From NCBI GenBank assembly GCA_010909725.1, contig JAACMV010000024.1:496001-560000 (forward strand): a DNA stretch of 64,000 bases, in the 5' to 3' direction. Positions 43,959 through 54,114 of this stretch are shown here, one piece after another (the first letter of the stretch is position 1; every line of letters starts with the position of its first letter). This stretch comes from Picochlorum sp. 'celeri' (Eukaryota > Chlorophyta > Trebouxiophyceae). The translations under genes were made by a program, and so were the position numbers. The notes under the pieces were generated by a model. That model saw only the letters and a program-made list of their open reading frames with translations, did not search any database and was not told the origin of the DNA.

Positions 43959-45347
43959 ATGTTGATTCATGGTCACCATCCAAGATTCACCAGTATCGTA
44001 GCAACAGCGACAAAAGTCTCGTCCCAAGGCCAATGGAGGGACAAGGCAAAGCCCATCGAATCTGGTAGTATGTATCCAGCCAAGGAGAATTGCTCATCCT
44101 GTGGGTTATGCGATACCTATTTTGTCAGTCATGTCAAGGAGGCTTGCGCATTCCTTGGAGATTCAAATATCATGACATTAGAAGAGCGAGTTCACGGTCG
44201 ACAGAGGGATTTGGATGATCCTGATGAAGTAATATTTGGGGTTATACAGGAAACGTTTAATGCGAGGGTGGATCCACCCATCAAAGGTGCTCAGTGGACT
44301 GGAGTGGTGACTGGCATTGCTGTTGAAATGTTGACTCAGGGCAAGGTGGATGCGGTTGTGTGTGTGCAGTCTCAAGAGGAGGATGAATTTGCTCCTCGTC
44401 CCTTTGTAGCGACATGTGTTGAGGATATTATCGCTGCCAAGGGGGTGAAGCCGTGTCTGTCACCCAATCTGAATGTTCTTGCTACTGTGGAAGCATTGGA
44501 TGTGAAGCGGTTGCTTTTCATCGGTGTAGGGTGTCAGGTGGAGGCGTTGCGTGGTATTCAACCGTATTTGAATGTGGATGATGTCTATGTTATTGGGTTG
44601 AATTGTACGGATAATGGAGAACGGGAGAGTTTGAACAAGTTTTTGAATGCAGCTTCGGAGGATCCAGATACGGTGACGAATTACGAGTTTATGCCAGATT
44701 ATCGAGTGCATTTGAAGCATCGAGATGGGCATTATGAAAAAGTACCGTACTTTTGCCTTCCTGCGCAGGAATTGAGCGATGTGATTGCGCCTTCCTGTTT
44801 GAGCTGTTTCCAGTATCCAAATGATTTGGCGGATCTGACGGTTGGGTATATGAAAACACCGTATGATTCAAAAACTCCTATGAATGAGCATTTTCAGAGT
44901 GTTCTTGTGAGGAATGAGAGGGGAAGGGAATTGCTAGATGCGATTCGATCCGTGTCAAAATTAGAATCTCAACCACCATATGGTCATGAAGGTGTGCTCA
45001 AAAGACAGAGTCTTGTGGTGCAGACTGTGGTGGCGGATGATGAGGCAAAGTGTGGTGAAGGGCCGACAAAGGGAGCGCCGCGATGGTTGGGGGAGGTGCT
45101 CGCATGGGTTCTGTCTGGACTGGGTCCACGTGGGATTGACTTTGCAAAGTATTCAATAGAGTATCATTATCTGAGGAATTATATTCATGTGATGAGGCAC
45201 TGGAATGGCAAAGCTGCTGAGAAGCACATTCCAGAGTATGTGTATAGAATTGTCAAGTACTATGATGAGAAGACTGGAGGTCTTATTTCGAAACGAGCAT
45301 CATTACAGGCACCATTTCCTGGTGCGAAAACTAAAGTGAAAAAATAA
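43959..45347 (+). CDS. 7-hydroxymethyl-chlorophyll a reductase / F-type divinyl reductase family
   Basis: First ATG at 43959 gives 462 aa. A plastid-type leader runs to about residue 40. The FeS N-terminal motif is ENCSSCGLCDTYFVSHVKEA. It is followed by GVIQETFNARVDPPIKGAQW, VVCVQSQEEDEFAPRPFVAT, LLFIGVGCQVEALRGI and VIAPSCLSCFQYPNDLADLT. These are the cysteine-rich FrhB-type signatures shared by plant HCAR and cyanobacterial/algal F-DVR (Slr1923/BciB). Plant HCAR has nearly the same strings. HCAR reduces 7-hydroxymethyl to methyl on chlorophyll a in the chlorophyll cycle; F-DVR reduces the 8-vinyl group. Sequence by eye does not separate the two. Its stop codon touches the beta-carotene hydroxylase stop on the other strand. 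Confidence 0.9.
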   Translation: MLIHGHHPRFTSIVATATKVSSQGQWRDKAKPIESGSMYPAKENCSSCGLCDTYFVSHVKEACAFLGDSNIMTLEERVHGRQRDLDDPDEVIFGVIQETFNARVDPPIKGAQWTGVVTGIAVEMLTQGKVDAVVCVQSQEEDEFAPRPFVATCVEDIIAAKGVKPCLSPNLNVLATVEALDVKRLLFIGVGCQVEALRGIQPYLNVDDVYVIGLNCTDNGERESLNKFLNAASEDPDTVTNYEFMPDYRVHLKHRDGHYEKVPYFCLPAQELSDVIAPSCLSCFQYPNDLADLTVGYMKTPYDSKTPMNEHFQSVLVRNERGRELLDAIRSVSKLESQPPYGHEGVLKRQSLVVQTVVADDEAKCGEGPTKGAPRWLGEVLAWVLSGLGPRGIDFAKYSIEYHYLRNYIHVMRHWNGKAAEKHIPEYVYRIVKYYDEKTGGLISKRASLQAPFPGAKTKVKK

Positions 45348-46259
45348 TTATTCATTTTCTGAAGATGTTGTTGCTGCCATAAGTTTTTCTAAATCTTCTT
45401 CAAATCCGGCGTCCTTGAGTTCCAGAGGACCGAGAAACATGCCAAACGGAACTCCACCATACTTGTCAGAGTGATGCATTTGATGTGCCACGACAACCTT
45501 TCTCAGCATGGGGACCTTGGCGATGGGCCCCACCGGAAATCTTCTATGAACGAGACCATCGTGAACAAACATGTAGGAGATGCCAAAGAGCGTAATGCCG
45601 AGTCCTGTTCCAAATAAAAGCCCTCCAATCACATCTGGTCTCATAAATCCATAGGAGCAGAGTCCTATGGCTGGAATGGCATTCATCAAGGCATAGATAT
45701 CATTCGCCTCGAATGGTCCCAGGCGTGGCTCATGATGGCTTTTATGAATGGCCCATCCGAGATCATTCTCATGCCACATGTATCGATGAACCCAGCGGGC
45801 ATACATTTCCATCCCAACCATACCTCCGAGACAGAGAAGGAGCGTACCACACAATTCTTCATACGGAAAATCTTCACCATGATCGAGATGCCACGATATT
45901 CTATAATATGTCGCACATATTGCTAGGAAAATCACCAATGTACTTGCAGCGACAGCTGCAAACTGATATGTAGCCCTTTCTCTGAGCCTCTGCTGTCGTC
46001 TCACCCGTCGCTGGTCATCCAACTCCACTGATGTCGTCGAATTTTCTTTTCCCGTTGCAGTCATCTTCTGCTTGTTCCCACAATGTGCAGATGTACTCTT
46101 CATCACACTAGTAGTAGATGCCCACCGAGAGATGGATGGAGATGCCCACATGCTCCTCCTCCGAGGATGAGGCTGGTGCCCCAGAACCAAGAGGGGTGCA
46201 CGTGCACCTCTCCTGCATACAGGCATCGACGCCATTGCCGTCTTAGACAATGCCTCCAT
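45348..46259 (-). CDS. Non-haem beta-carotene hydroxylase
   Basis: 303 aa, one exon, ATG at 46259. A long Arg/Ser/Pro-rich transit peptide precedes the membrane part, which starts near residue 95. All iron-binding histidine boxes of the BCH/CrtZ family are present: HRYMWH, HKSHH, HDGLVH and HQMHH, within VHRYMWHENDLGWAIHKSHH and KVVVAHQMHHSDKYGGVPFG. These residues hold a di-iron centre that hydroxylates the beta-ring at C3, giving zeaxanthin from beta-carotene in plastid membranes. Hydrophobic helices surround the boxes. It converges on the chlorophyll reductase with no gap between stop codons, so the two mRNAs must overlap at their 3' ends. Confidence 0.95.
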   Translation of the reverse strand: MEALSKTAMASMPVCRRGARAPLLVLGHQPHPRRRSMWASPSISRWASTTSVMKSTSAHCGNKQKMTATGKENSTTSVELDDQRRVRRQQRLRERATYQFAAVAASTLVIFLAICATYYRISWHLDHGEDFPYEELCGTLLLCLGGMVGMEMYARWVHRYMWHENDLGWAIHKSHHEPRLGPFEANDIYALMNAIPAIGLCSYGFMRPDVIGGLLFGTGLGITLFGISYMFVHDGLVHRRFPVGPIAKVPMLRKVVVAHQMHHSDKYGGVPFGMFLGPLELKDAGFEEDLEKLMAATTSSENE

Positions 46260-46369
46260 GGCGTCAATGTGTAATAAAATACAATGTATAATTAAATAAT
46301 ATAATCAGAATGCGCTGCTACAGATGAAGAAGATGAACAAAAAAGGACCACATGATCTCTGCTGATGAT

Positions 46370-46383
46370 GAGATCTAGATCTC
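46370..46383. repeat. 14-bp perfect palindrome
   Basis: GAGATCTAGATCTC between the divergent starts of beta-carotene hydroxylase and the DUF1350 gene. AGAGATCT recurs just downstream at 46390-46397. It shares the AGATCT core with the palindromes at 42702-42734. Confidence 0.8.
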
Positions 46384-46498
46384 TTCATAAGAGATCTGTA
46401 AGTGAAGAGATCCATCATTCATTCGTTCGTTACATAAAACTACTTCCTTCGTACGTTTTCCTTGTGCATTCTATTTTTGAATTAAGTTGAAAGTAAAT

Positions 46499-48163
46499 AT
46501 GGCATATCGGTTGGTAACGTATCACCAGGATATGCTCATGTCTCGAGCGGTTGTGAGACAATTATCGAATGGGTCTAAAAACAAACGGTATCACTCTGGT
46601 TCAATACAGAGAGTGTCATGTATGGCAAATGAATGGTATGGATATGCGAGGAAAATGCACCTGAATCCAAGGGTGGGGTTGTCGTATGGGTCTGGTCTGT
46701 GTACACAAGAGGACAGGGGTTGGCCTCTGGTTGCAACACGACACGTGCCCTCACGTTGTGGTGAGAGAATGCTGAGGATGGCATCCTCTTCTATCGGTGA
46801 TGATGACGGTGGTTCTTCTTCTTCTTCTCCTTCTTCTTCTGGTGGCAATGTTTCTTCTTCTCCTTCTTCTCCTTCTTCTCCCTCTCCTGGTGTGACGGGT
46901 GGGGGTCCAAAGTCTCCTCCAGAAGGTTTTGCAACCTTGGAACGGGTAATTCAACAAACAATGGGTGGAGGCGAAGGAAAGCAGTGGAATGAAGTGGATG
47001 GCTGCTGGGTGCTGTACCCTCCAGAGTCGGATCAAGGCCGTGATATGAGCAAGGTGTCTTGTTTAGTGCATTTTGTGGGGGGTGCGTTTGTGGGGGCTGC
47101 TCCACAGGTGGCATATAAGAGGATTCTCGAAGGATTGGCTGCTAGAGGGGCACTGGTGGTCGCAACACCATATGCGACGGGATTTGACCATCTTCGGACA
47201 GTGGATGAAGTGTATTTCAAATACTCTCGCTGTGTGAAATCTCTGGGTCCAGGTATCCAAATGTTACCAACGTATGGTTTGGGACATAGTCTTGGGTCTC
47301 TTATCCAAGTACTGGTATGCTCTAGATATGTAGTGCCTCGAGCGGGCAACATTCTGATGAGCTTCAACAATAGACCTGCAACAGATTCCATTCCATTTCT
47401 GTCCCCATTTATTGCACCATCTGCAAGAGCATTAGGCCCTATATTATCCCAATTAGCAACGTCTCCCTTACGATCAGGTGTGGAGCAGTGGATTGATATA
47501 TTAAAGGGAGCTTCACCCGAGACATTCCGTCAGGTATTGCCATTATTGGAGCAGCTCACGCCAATCTACTTGGATGTTGCAAGTGGGACTGAAGAATTCA
47601 CCCCTCCTCCAGAGGAGACGAGAAAGATGATAAAGGATGGGTATGCTATTAATAAGAATCTGTTGTTAAAATTCTCGGACGATTCCATCGACGAGACTCC
47701 AGTTCTCGCAAGTGTCCTGCAAAGCTCGCCACTGTGGAACCAAGGTTCTTTGGAATTGATGGTGAAATCTTTACCCGGAGACCACGCAAGGCCTATGCAG
47801 CAAGATTTGAGTGAATTTTCACCTGAATTTGCTGAATTCACCTCTCAGAGACTCTCAGAATCAGAGACATTTTGGAACTCTGTTGGCTCTCTTGCAGAAC
47901 AAGCAACAGGTCTTCCCCCCATTGCCAAGGAACAGTTGACTGGACTCGCAAAGACAGCATCCAGTATGACATCCATGTTTGGTGATGCTGTAGGGGCGTC
48001 TCCTCGTCGCTCAGGAGAGGAAAAGCAAGCGCTGTCCATGGATGCCCTGGTGGATGAAATTGGGTCTTGGATGGGGCTGATATCACAAAAACAAACAGAA
48101 CCGCGAGCTTTGCCATCGCCTTCTGAGAGCAGTAGCAATAATAGTCCGTTGTCCAGTCCCTAG
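46499..48163 (+). CDS. DUF1350 plastid alpha/beta-hydrolase-like protein
   Basis: First ATG at 46499 gives 554 aa. A transit-like N-terminus is followed by a Ser/Pro/Gly low-complexity tract encoded by (TCT/TTC)n repeats at about 46813-46890. The DUF1350 domain spans about residues 165-435: CWVLYPPESDQGRDMSKVSC, then VHFVGGAFVGAAPQVAYKRI, LEGLAARGALVVATPYATGF, DHLRTVDEVYFKYSRC and YGLGHSLGSLIQVLV. GHSLGS is the nucleophile-elbow position. This family occurs in cyanobacteria and photosynthetic eukaryotes and its substrate is unknown. The C-terminal 120 residues are Ser-rich and unassigned. Confidence 0.88.
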   Translation: MAYRLVTYHQDMLMSRAVVRQLSNGSKNKRYHSGSIQRVSCMANEWYGYARKMHLNPRVGLSYGSGLCTQEDRGWPLVATRHVPSRCGERMLRMASSSIGDDDGGSSSSSPSSSGGNVSSSPSSPSSPSPGVTGGGPKSPPEGFATLERVIQQTMGGGEGKQWNEVDGCWVLYPPESDQGRDMSKVSCLVHFVGGAFVGAAPQVAYKRILEGLAARGALVVATPYATGFDHLRTVDEVYFKYSRCVKSLGPGIQMLPTYGLGHSLGSLIQVLVCSRYVVPRAGNILMSFNNRPATDSIPFLSPFIAPSARALGPILSQLATSPLRSGVEQWIDILKGASPETFRQVLPLLEQLTPIYLDVASGTEEFTPPPEETRKMIKDGYAINKNLLLKFSDDSIDETPVLASVLQSSPLWNQGSLELMVKSLPGDHARPMQQDLSEFSPEFAEFTSQRLSESETFWNSVGSLAEQATGLPPIAKEQLTGLAKTASSMTSMFGDAVGASPRRSGEEKQALSMDALVDEIGSWMGLISQKQTEPRALPSPSESSSNNSPLSSP

Positions 48164-48344
48164 GATGCAATGCGGTGCACACGAGACAATATTTTCTTTT
48201 CCAACACATCACATGATATAGCAGCTGTAACCATAAAAAATCGACCAGCAATCTCAACCACCCCTCACATTGTCTCATCACCAAATACCTACCTTGCCAC
48301 AACAATAGCTACAGCATTCTCCAATTTTGAATTTAGGATATACT

Positions 48345-49565
48345 ATGGTAGCATTTCAACGTAGAGGTATCCTCGAACCTGGTCGAGTGGGACCGACGTG
48401 GAGTAGTAACAACATTTCGACATTGGTATCCCTTTCCAAGGTCGGTGGTTGGGTTTACCCACGATATTCGAATACATATTGCTTTGGAAATAGACCAAGT
48501 GTACGTTTGGTCCTTGTTTGTCTACTTTTGTTTGATGGTTGTGCCCTACAAAATACTGACTTGGAAAGGGTCAAGTTTCATGGTGGTTGACCTGATGTCC
48601 TGATTTCTGTTGTTGTGCAGAAGAGACGGTGTGATGGGACGCACAGAGTCTGTGCGACCTCTCGACACGGCCAGAATAATCATGATGAGAATGGGGGATT
48701 GTCATCATCCATGGTGAATGATGCCATTCCGGATGTGATGCCTGTGGTCAGTCAGCAGGAGGATTGGAGGGCATTTCGGGCAAAGCTTGTGCAGTCTTCT
48801 GTTGGTATGTTTGGGGAAAAGGAGGAGGCATCATCGGCTCACGAGTCGGAGGATACTCGTGTGTTGGAGGATGCGTGGGCACATGTTTTGGGTCTACCAG
48901 AGAGAGGATGCTTGTTGCTTGCGAATCCTCTCATGTTTACCACGTCGCAGACGTATTTTAACAAATCTGTCATCCTTATATTTAGCCATGAAGCTGATGG
49001 GAGTGCTGGTGTGATTGTGAATAAGCCAACACAACATGTGATGGGGGAGTTTAGGGATGCATCATCGCTGGCAGAGTCGTACGATGAATGCAGGCTGTAT
49101 CTTGGAGGGGATGTGGGTCCAGAAGTTTTGAATGTATTGCATAGAGTGGATGGTATTGATGGGGCGAATGAGGTGATCCCTGGGGTATACTTGGGTGGCA
49201 TTGATGGGGTTGGGGAATCTCTTGGTGCTGAGGAGGCGGACAAAGAGAAGGATGTTCGGGTTTTGACGCGATATGCTGGATGGGGGCCTGGTCAATTGGA
49301 AGAAGAGGTGAGGCGTGGGGTGTGGATAGTTGCAGCTGCCTCCCCAGATGTCATATTTTCAGAGTTTGCTGGTGACGATGCATGGCATCATGTGTTGCAG
49401 CTCATGGGAGGTGAGTTTGCCGGTCTGAGTGATGCGGCCAAGGAAGAGTACAGGGAAGATATTATGGAGGTACAGTCTGAGGGGGATTGCCATCCTGGCC
49501 AGGGGGTGGATGTTGATGACCATGGTGAAGATGACTGTGGGCATACGCATGGAAGTGGTATTTAA
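48345..49565 (+). CDS. YqgE/AlgH (UPF0301, DUF179) family protein
   Basis: Two exons, 48345..48500 and 48621..49565, phase 0 (donor GTACGT, acceptor TGCAG), 366 aa. The N-terminal exon plus about 40 residues look like a plastid transit peptide. The UPF0301 domain starts at about residue 145: RGCLLLANPLMFTTSQTYFN, KSVILIFSHEADGSAGVIVN, YLGGDVGPEVLNVLH, TRYAGWGPGQLEEEVRRGVW and PDVIFSEFAGDDAWHHVLQL. All follow the family closely. Plant relatives such as At3g29240 are plastid proteins of unknown function. The acidic His/Gly-rich tail is an addition. The other donor candidate one dinucleotide upstream breaks frame. Confidence 0.9.
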
Positions 49566-49653
49566 TGTTTCTCGTTTTACTTCTTGTTTCACAAATGTAA
49601 TAATTATTACAATAATGAAGAATCCAGTGTTACATAATGTTTTATACTTGGAG

Positions 49654-52600
49654 TTATTGCAATGGGTTGCACAGCAATGGTAAAAGGTCAAATGTTGAGA
49701 AGAATTTGTGCATGTCTGCTGAGAATTTCTCATACATCACGAAGGCAGACGACAAGGGAATTTGATCCTGTTTTTGAAGCAGTTTCCAATCATGCTTCAA
49801 TTCAAATGCAACCTTGAGTGATGAAAGGAATTCAATAATGTCAGCTCTGGTGGCAGGGGTTTCACCTGTCACACTACCAGATGATCGTGACATGATGAAG
49901 CGATATGCAGTTTCCAGCCTTTCACGGGGAGGAGCATCAACAAGCAACGCCAAGATGCCCATGATGGTCCCGAAATTCAAATACCCTGATCCATCTGCAT
50001 CGAGTAAAGGAAGAATCCTCTTATGCAACGCTTTAAGTGCTGTTTCAACCAAGTGTGGCGGGGAGCGCGGTTGGATCAATCGTTGTAAGGTGTCCAGGAT
50101 CTCGGATTGATGGATCTTTCTTGTTTGCTTTCCACTTTTCGATGGAGATCGTATTTTGGAATTGGAAACTTGGACTTCGTGCCGTAAAGCGTCGAGAGTC
50201 AATGCTGTCAAGGGCTGCAGAGATTGCAAAAGAGGCACATCCAGAGTGCACAAAATCTGATCCACTGAGGAACCTGATGCCTCGATCGCACTAATAACAT
50301 CGGAGGACATATCCTGCTTTAAAATTCTGGATGGTGGCGTCCACCTGCATAAGCGATCGTATGATCTATCAGTGAGGAACATGCCTGATTGAATGGATGC
50401 CATGCTGACAGTTCTTGACATTTTCATGCTCGTCTTTCCACTCCTGCTGGTTGCAACTGACACTGTATCACTCTCATTGTGCGATATGTGCGCGTTTGGT
50501 TGAGATTCATCAGGTACATGTGCGTCATCCTTGGGGTCGGAATGTGGCACCTCCTGCGGCGGTGATGGTGGAATCTCAGGAAGGCTCTGCTGGGGGGTCC
50601 CATCAACTGCATCCTGAATTGCACTAAGCTGATTCTCTAAATCTCTCGGCTGCCCATTTGCCCTAACAAGTTGGTAGAGTTTCTCAACCTCGATAGCAAT
50701 CATATCATCCTCGCTACAGAGTTCAAGGCATTTTCTGAGACATGCTGCTGCTTGCCGCCTATGACCACCATCCCCTCTGCTATCTGGCAGCATGCACAGA
50801 GCTACCGCTTTACCGAGGAGAGATCTGGTGTGGTCAGGTTCCTGGTCAAGTACCGCATTATAGTGCTTAATGGCTTCTTCTGGGAGGGATCTCTCCCTCA
50901 AGATGTTGGCAAGGTTGAAATGTGCCTCAATGTGCTTCTCATCAGAAGCAAGCGCCATATTAAAGCACCGTATAGCTTCCTCCTTGTTACCAGTCGTTAT
51001 TCTCACACACCCGAGGTCTGCCCACGCATCAGCAAAGTCCGGGAGGATCCTGAAGAAGTCAAACACCACACGGTTTAACAATACATTGACAACATGGAGT
51101 GCAAGGGATTCAAAATCATCGTACTTTAACGAATGTTCCAGAGCTTCAATTGCGCCATCGTAATCTCCTAGTGCATAGCGCACAGATCCAAGGAGTTTGT
51201 GAACTCTAGGATGCCGATCTTCTTTCCTCGCAGCCTTTGTATACTCCCTTTCGGCTGCTTCGAGATTGTCCAAACTCTCCAAAGAAATCCCCATGTTGAT
51301 GTGAATCTTCACCAACAAGGGATCAGAGTCCTCACATCTTTTATACGCCTCGAAATATGCTTTTGCTGCAGTCTCGTATTCGTTCAACGCGAAATATGTG
51401 TTTCCGAGTCTAAAGTACGCCAGTGGGTCTTCTGGACATGCAAGGGTTGCATCTCGCAAAAATGGTTGTGCTTCTTTGAATCTGCATTAATAATCAATGA
51501 CATGTCAAGTCCAAATTCACGGTACACGCACGCAACACACAGATCATCATTTGTCACGCACCGAGCGCACTGCATCAAGAGATCCCCTATTTCCAAGTTT
51601 GCTGTATGACAAGCCCATGCTGGAAGCAAGCTTGCAGACTTTTGCACTTCCTCCAATGAATGGGCTAGATCTTTTGGGTTTGAATGTATGATACACTCAG
51701 CTTGATCGACAATTTGTTTTATATTTGCTTCCATGATAGCCATCATTCTAGACCTTTCGCGCTCCTCGACTTCCTCTTTGGACAAGGGAGCAGCTTGCTG
51801 CTTGGCAGGCGAGCCAGGTCGCAGGTCCTGTGGCGCAGGCTTTTGAACGTGCCTTGCTTCGTCTTCTCTATCGTCCGCTTCTCCTGCGGCGCCTTTTCTT
51901 CTACTCTTCTTCTTAGGAGACAGCGACTTGAGAAGATTTTTCCACCCGCCACTCTTTGGCTTTTTGTCTTCAACTGCAGTATCCTTGTCATCATGTGCTG
52001 CCGATGGGAATGCATGGACCGAAATGACTGTAGAAATATTTCCAGCATCCTTATCTGGAGATAATACCGCGGATCGCGGAGCAGGGCCTTCAGCAGCGTC
52101 AATATGAACGTCATTAAGGGCTTCAACTAGTCCAGACGATCCCGAGGTGGAAGGACTTCTCCTCTGATATCCTGCAATGAGCGAGTCTCGTGGTGGTGAC
52201 ATGATGCCCTCGAGCATATCATCATCTGAATCATCCAATCGAAGTGGCCCCTCATGTTCAGGAATCTTTGGGCTGGTTTTACTTCCATACAGTCTCTCCA
52301 AGAAGGGACTGTATGGACCAGGAATCTCCTCATCCTTGGTGGAGATGTTAATCTCATCTTCTTGTGGAACTCCAAATGCATTGAGCGTAGAGCATTTGTA
52401 CGCAGAGCATCCATCCGAAACAACAACGGATGCAACCTTGTTCGCCACAGAGCACCACTGATGCAACTGTCGAGGTGCATCTTTATAGGAATCTACTTCC
52501 TTGACCCCATACTCCTTGGGAATGTTGACAACCAGTGACACAGTGCTACCGCGATCATCGCTCTCATACACATGAACGCTTGATCCAGGAGGTAATACAG

Positions 52601-53738
52601 GCTCTAAATCTTGTGCGACAACCATTCCCTGATCAAAGAGCGCTTTCCCTCCCAAGCCCTTGTCTGTAAACGACAGAGTATACATGAGCTTGGAGTCTCT
52701 CCTCTCAGGATCCTGAACAGCAATCACATCCACATCACCAACTCCAGGGAAAACTATATGTGGATTATTCTTGAGAGATTTGACCAAGTCGTTGGCGATT
52801 CTCCCCTTCTCTGCAGGCACACGGCATGCAATGGTCACGTGGCGATGCTTGCCATCACCTGCTAGACAATCATCTTTCGTCACCATGGCAGCAGCCCCTC
52901 GTGGCAACACCTTCTGAAGGGAAGCCATCATATCCTTTACATCCATATTGCTTTCAGGAGGCATCTGCAATGCAAAGGCAAACGTGGAACAATCTGCATA
53001 GCCCATCATGTGAGATGCCACCATGACATCTGACACACAACTCTCGCGCTTGTCTTCACCTTTCCGCACAACAGCCTCTCTCTCGGCAAATAACACCGAT
53101 ACATCTTCTCCAAAATCGCTCTCAGAGAATGCCTGCTCAGGCTCCACACCCAGCACCGCCTTGAAGTACTCCATCTCATCTGCTTTCACTGCATTCTTTG
53201 CAAACACACAGGAAACGCCAAAGCACATCCCTGGATACACATGACTCTTCTCACCAACATCTACAGAGACACCATCTGGAACAGCTTTGCGCAGCGCAAC
53301 CTCGAGGGCCTTTGTAACGTCACCTGAATCCCCAGTCCTCTGTGGAACAAACACAGCAAGTTGCTGAACACACATCTCCTCCTCATTCTTTCGCCCTCTA
53401 TACGCCTTGATCATCAGATCATAATCTCGTTTCACATCAGCCACCCCACTCTGATAAATCTTTTTCAAATCCTCCATGCGCAACCCTCCTTCAACCCCAA
53501 ACTCATTCCACACTTGCTCAACAATCAAATCAACATGCTCCTGCTCCAAATTCGACTCTGGATTCACCACCCGAACCAATTCCACAAATTCCTTCTGCAA
53601 TATAAAATAATTATACATGGATCATGAACATGGTAGCACACATTGCCATCTGCACCCGCAACAACCACGCACCTCACTGAGGCAACCGTCTCCGTCTGTA
53701 TCAGACATACAGAACATCCGTTCCACAACCTGATCCAT
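49654..53738 (-). CDS. EF-hand and TPR protein with a large repeat-containing insert
   Basis: Three exons: 53738..53673, 53594..51532 and 51481..49654, giving 1318 aa. Introns are 78 and 50 nt. The first splice completes an EF-hand, MSDTDGDGCLSEKEFVELV. The second restores CVAFKEAQPFLRDATLACPE. TPRs cover about 715-975 (YFRLGNTYFALNEYETAAKA, then DDYDGAIEALEHSLK-type repeats). A C-terminal EF-hand-like loop reads LLDADGSGYLNFGTI at about 1220. Plants have calcium-binding TPR proteins (At2g32450, At1g05150 type, about 800 aa) with the same EF-hand and the same LACPEDPxAYFRLGNTYFAL start of TPRs. Here about 500 extra residues sit between them, including three related units at about 98-420 and a basic Ser-rich linker. 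Confidence 0.88.
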
Positions 53739-54028
53739 CCTTGAGAAAATATATCCTTTAAAAATCAATCTGTTGATGCTCAAATCTTCATCCAATCAAG
53801 AGTCTGTTGCACTCTGAACAATTTCTGAACGACTCCTGTCCCAAGTACTACCAGTGCCTGCGGAGGCTCCTCACTCGGCCATCATTATTATTATCTCAAT
53901 TGATTGATTAATTGTTTTTTTATAACAATAGATTGGTATATATAGATGGAAATGGCAACCACGAGGGATGAGGCGTATTCTGGTCGGTTCATCCGTGGTT
54001 GTTGGTTGGAGATTTCAGACCAGCGCTG
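53739..54028. other. Intergenic with bulged inverted repeat
   Basis: Contains an inverted repeat near 53956-54003: CAACCAC then GGATGA on one side, TCATCC then GTGGTTG on the other, with a 3-nt bulge. TATATATA lies just before it. No coding frame. Confidence 0.5.
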
Positions 54029-54114
54029 ATGGAGCGGCGCGCTTTTTAAATATCCTAATTAAGCATTGCTACAGTGTCGAATCATGCACACATCCATGCA
54101 CGTCGAGGATTGTC
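54029..54114 (+). repeat. Direct repeat copy 1: truncated copy of the ERCC1 5' end
   Basis: Bases 54029-54082 are identical to 55619-55672 (54 nt). After a 21-nt gap in this copy, similarity resumes to 54114, matching 55694-55728 with one substitution and a 3-nt indel. The second part corresponds to the ERCC1 start codon and first codons (MHTSMHVED here, MLTSMHVEED there). The repeat ends exactly within the stop codon of the methyltransferase gene. Confidence 0.93.

Noticed and set aside
46813..46890. TCT/TTC repeat tract as a mobile or regulatory repeat
   Set aside because: It lies in frame in the DUF1350 leader and encodes Ser/Pro, so it is ordinary coding low complexity.
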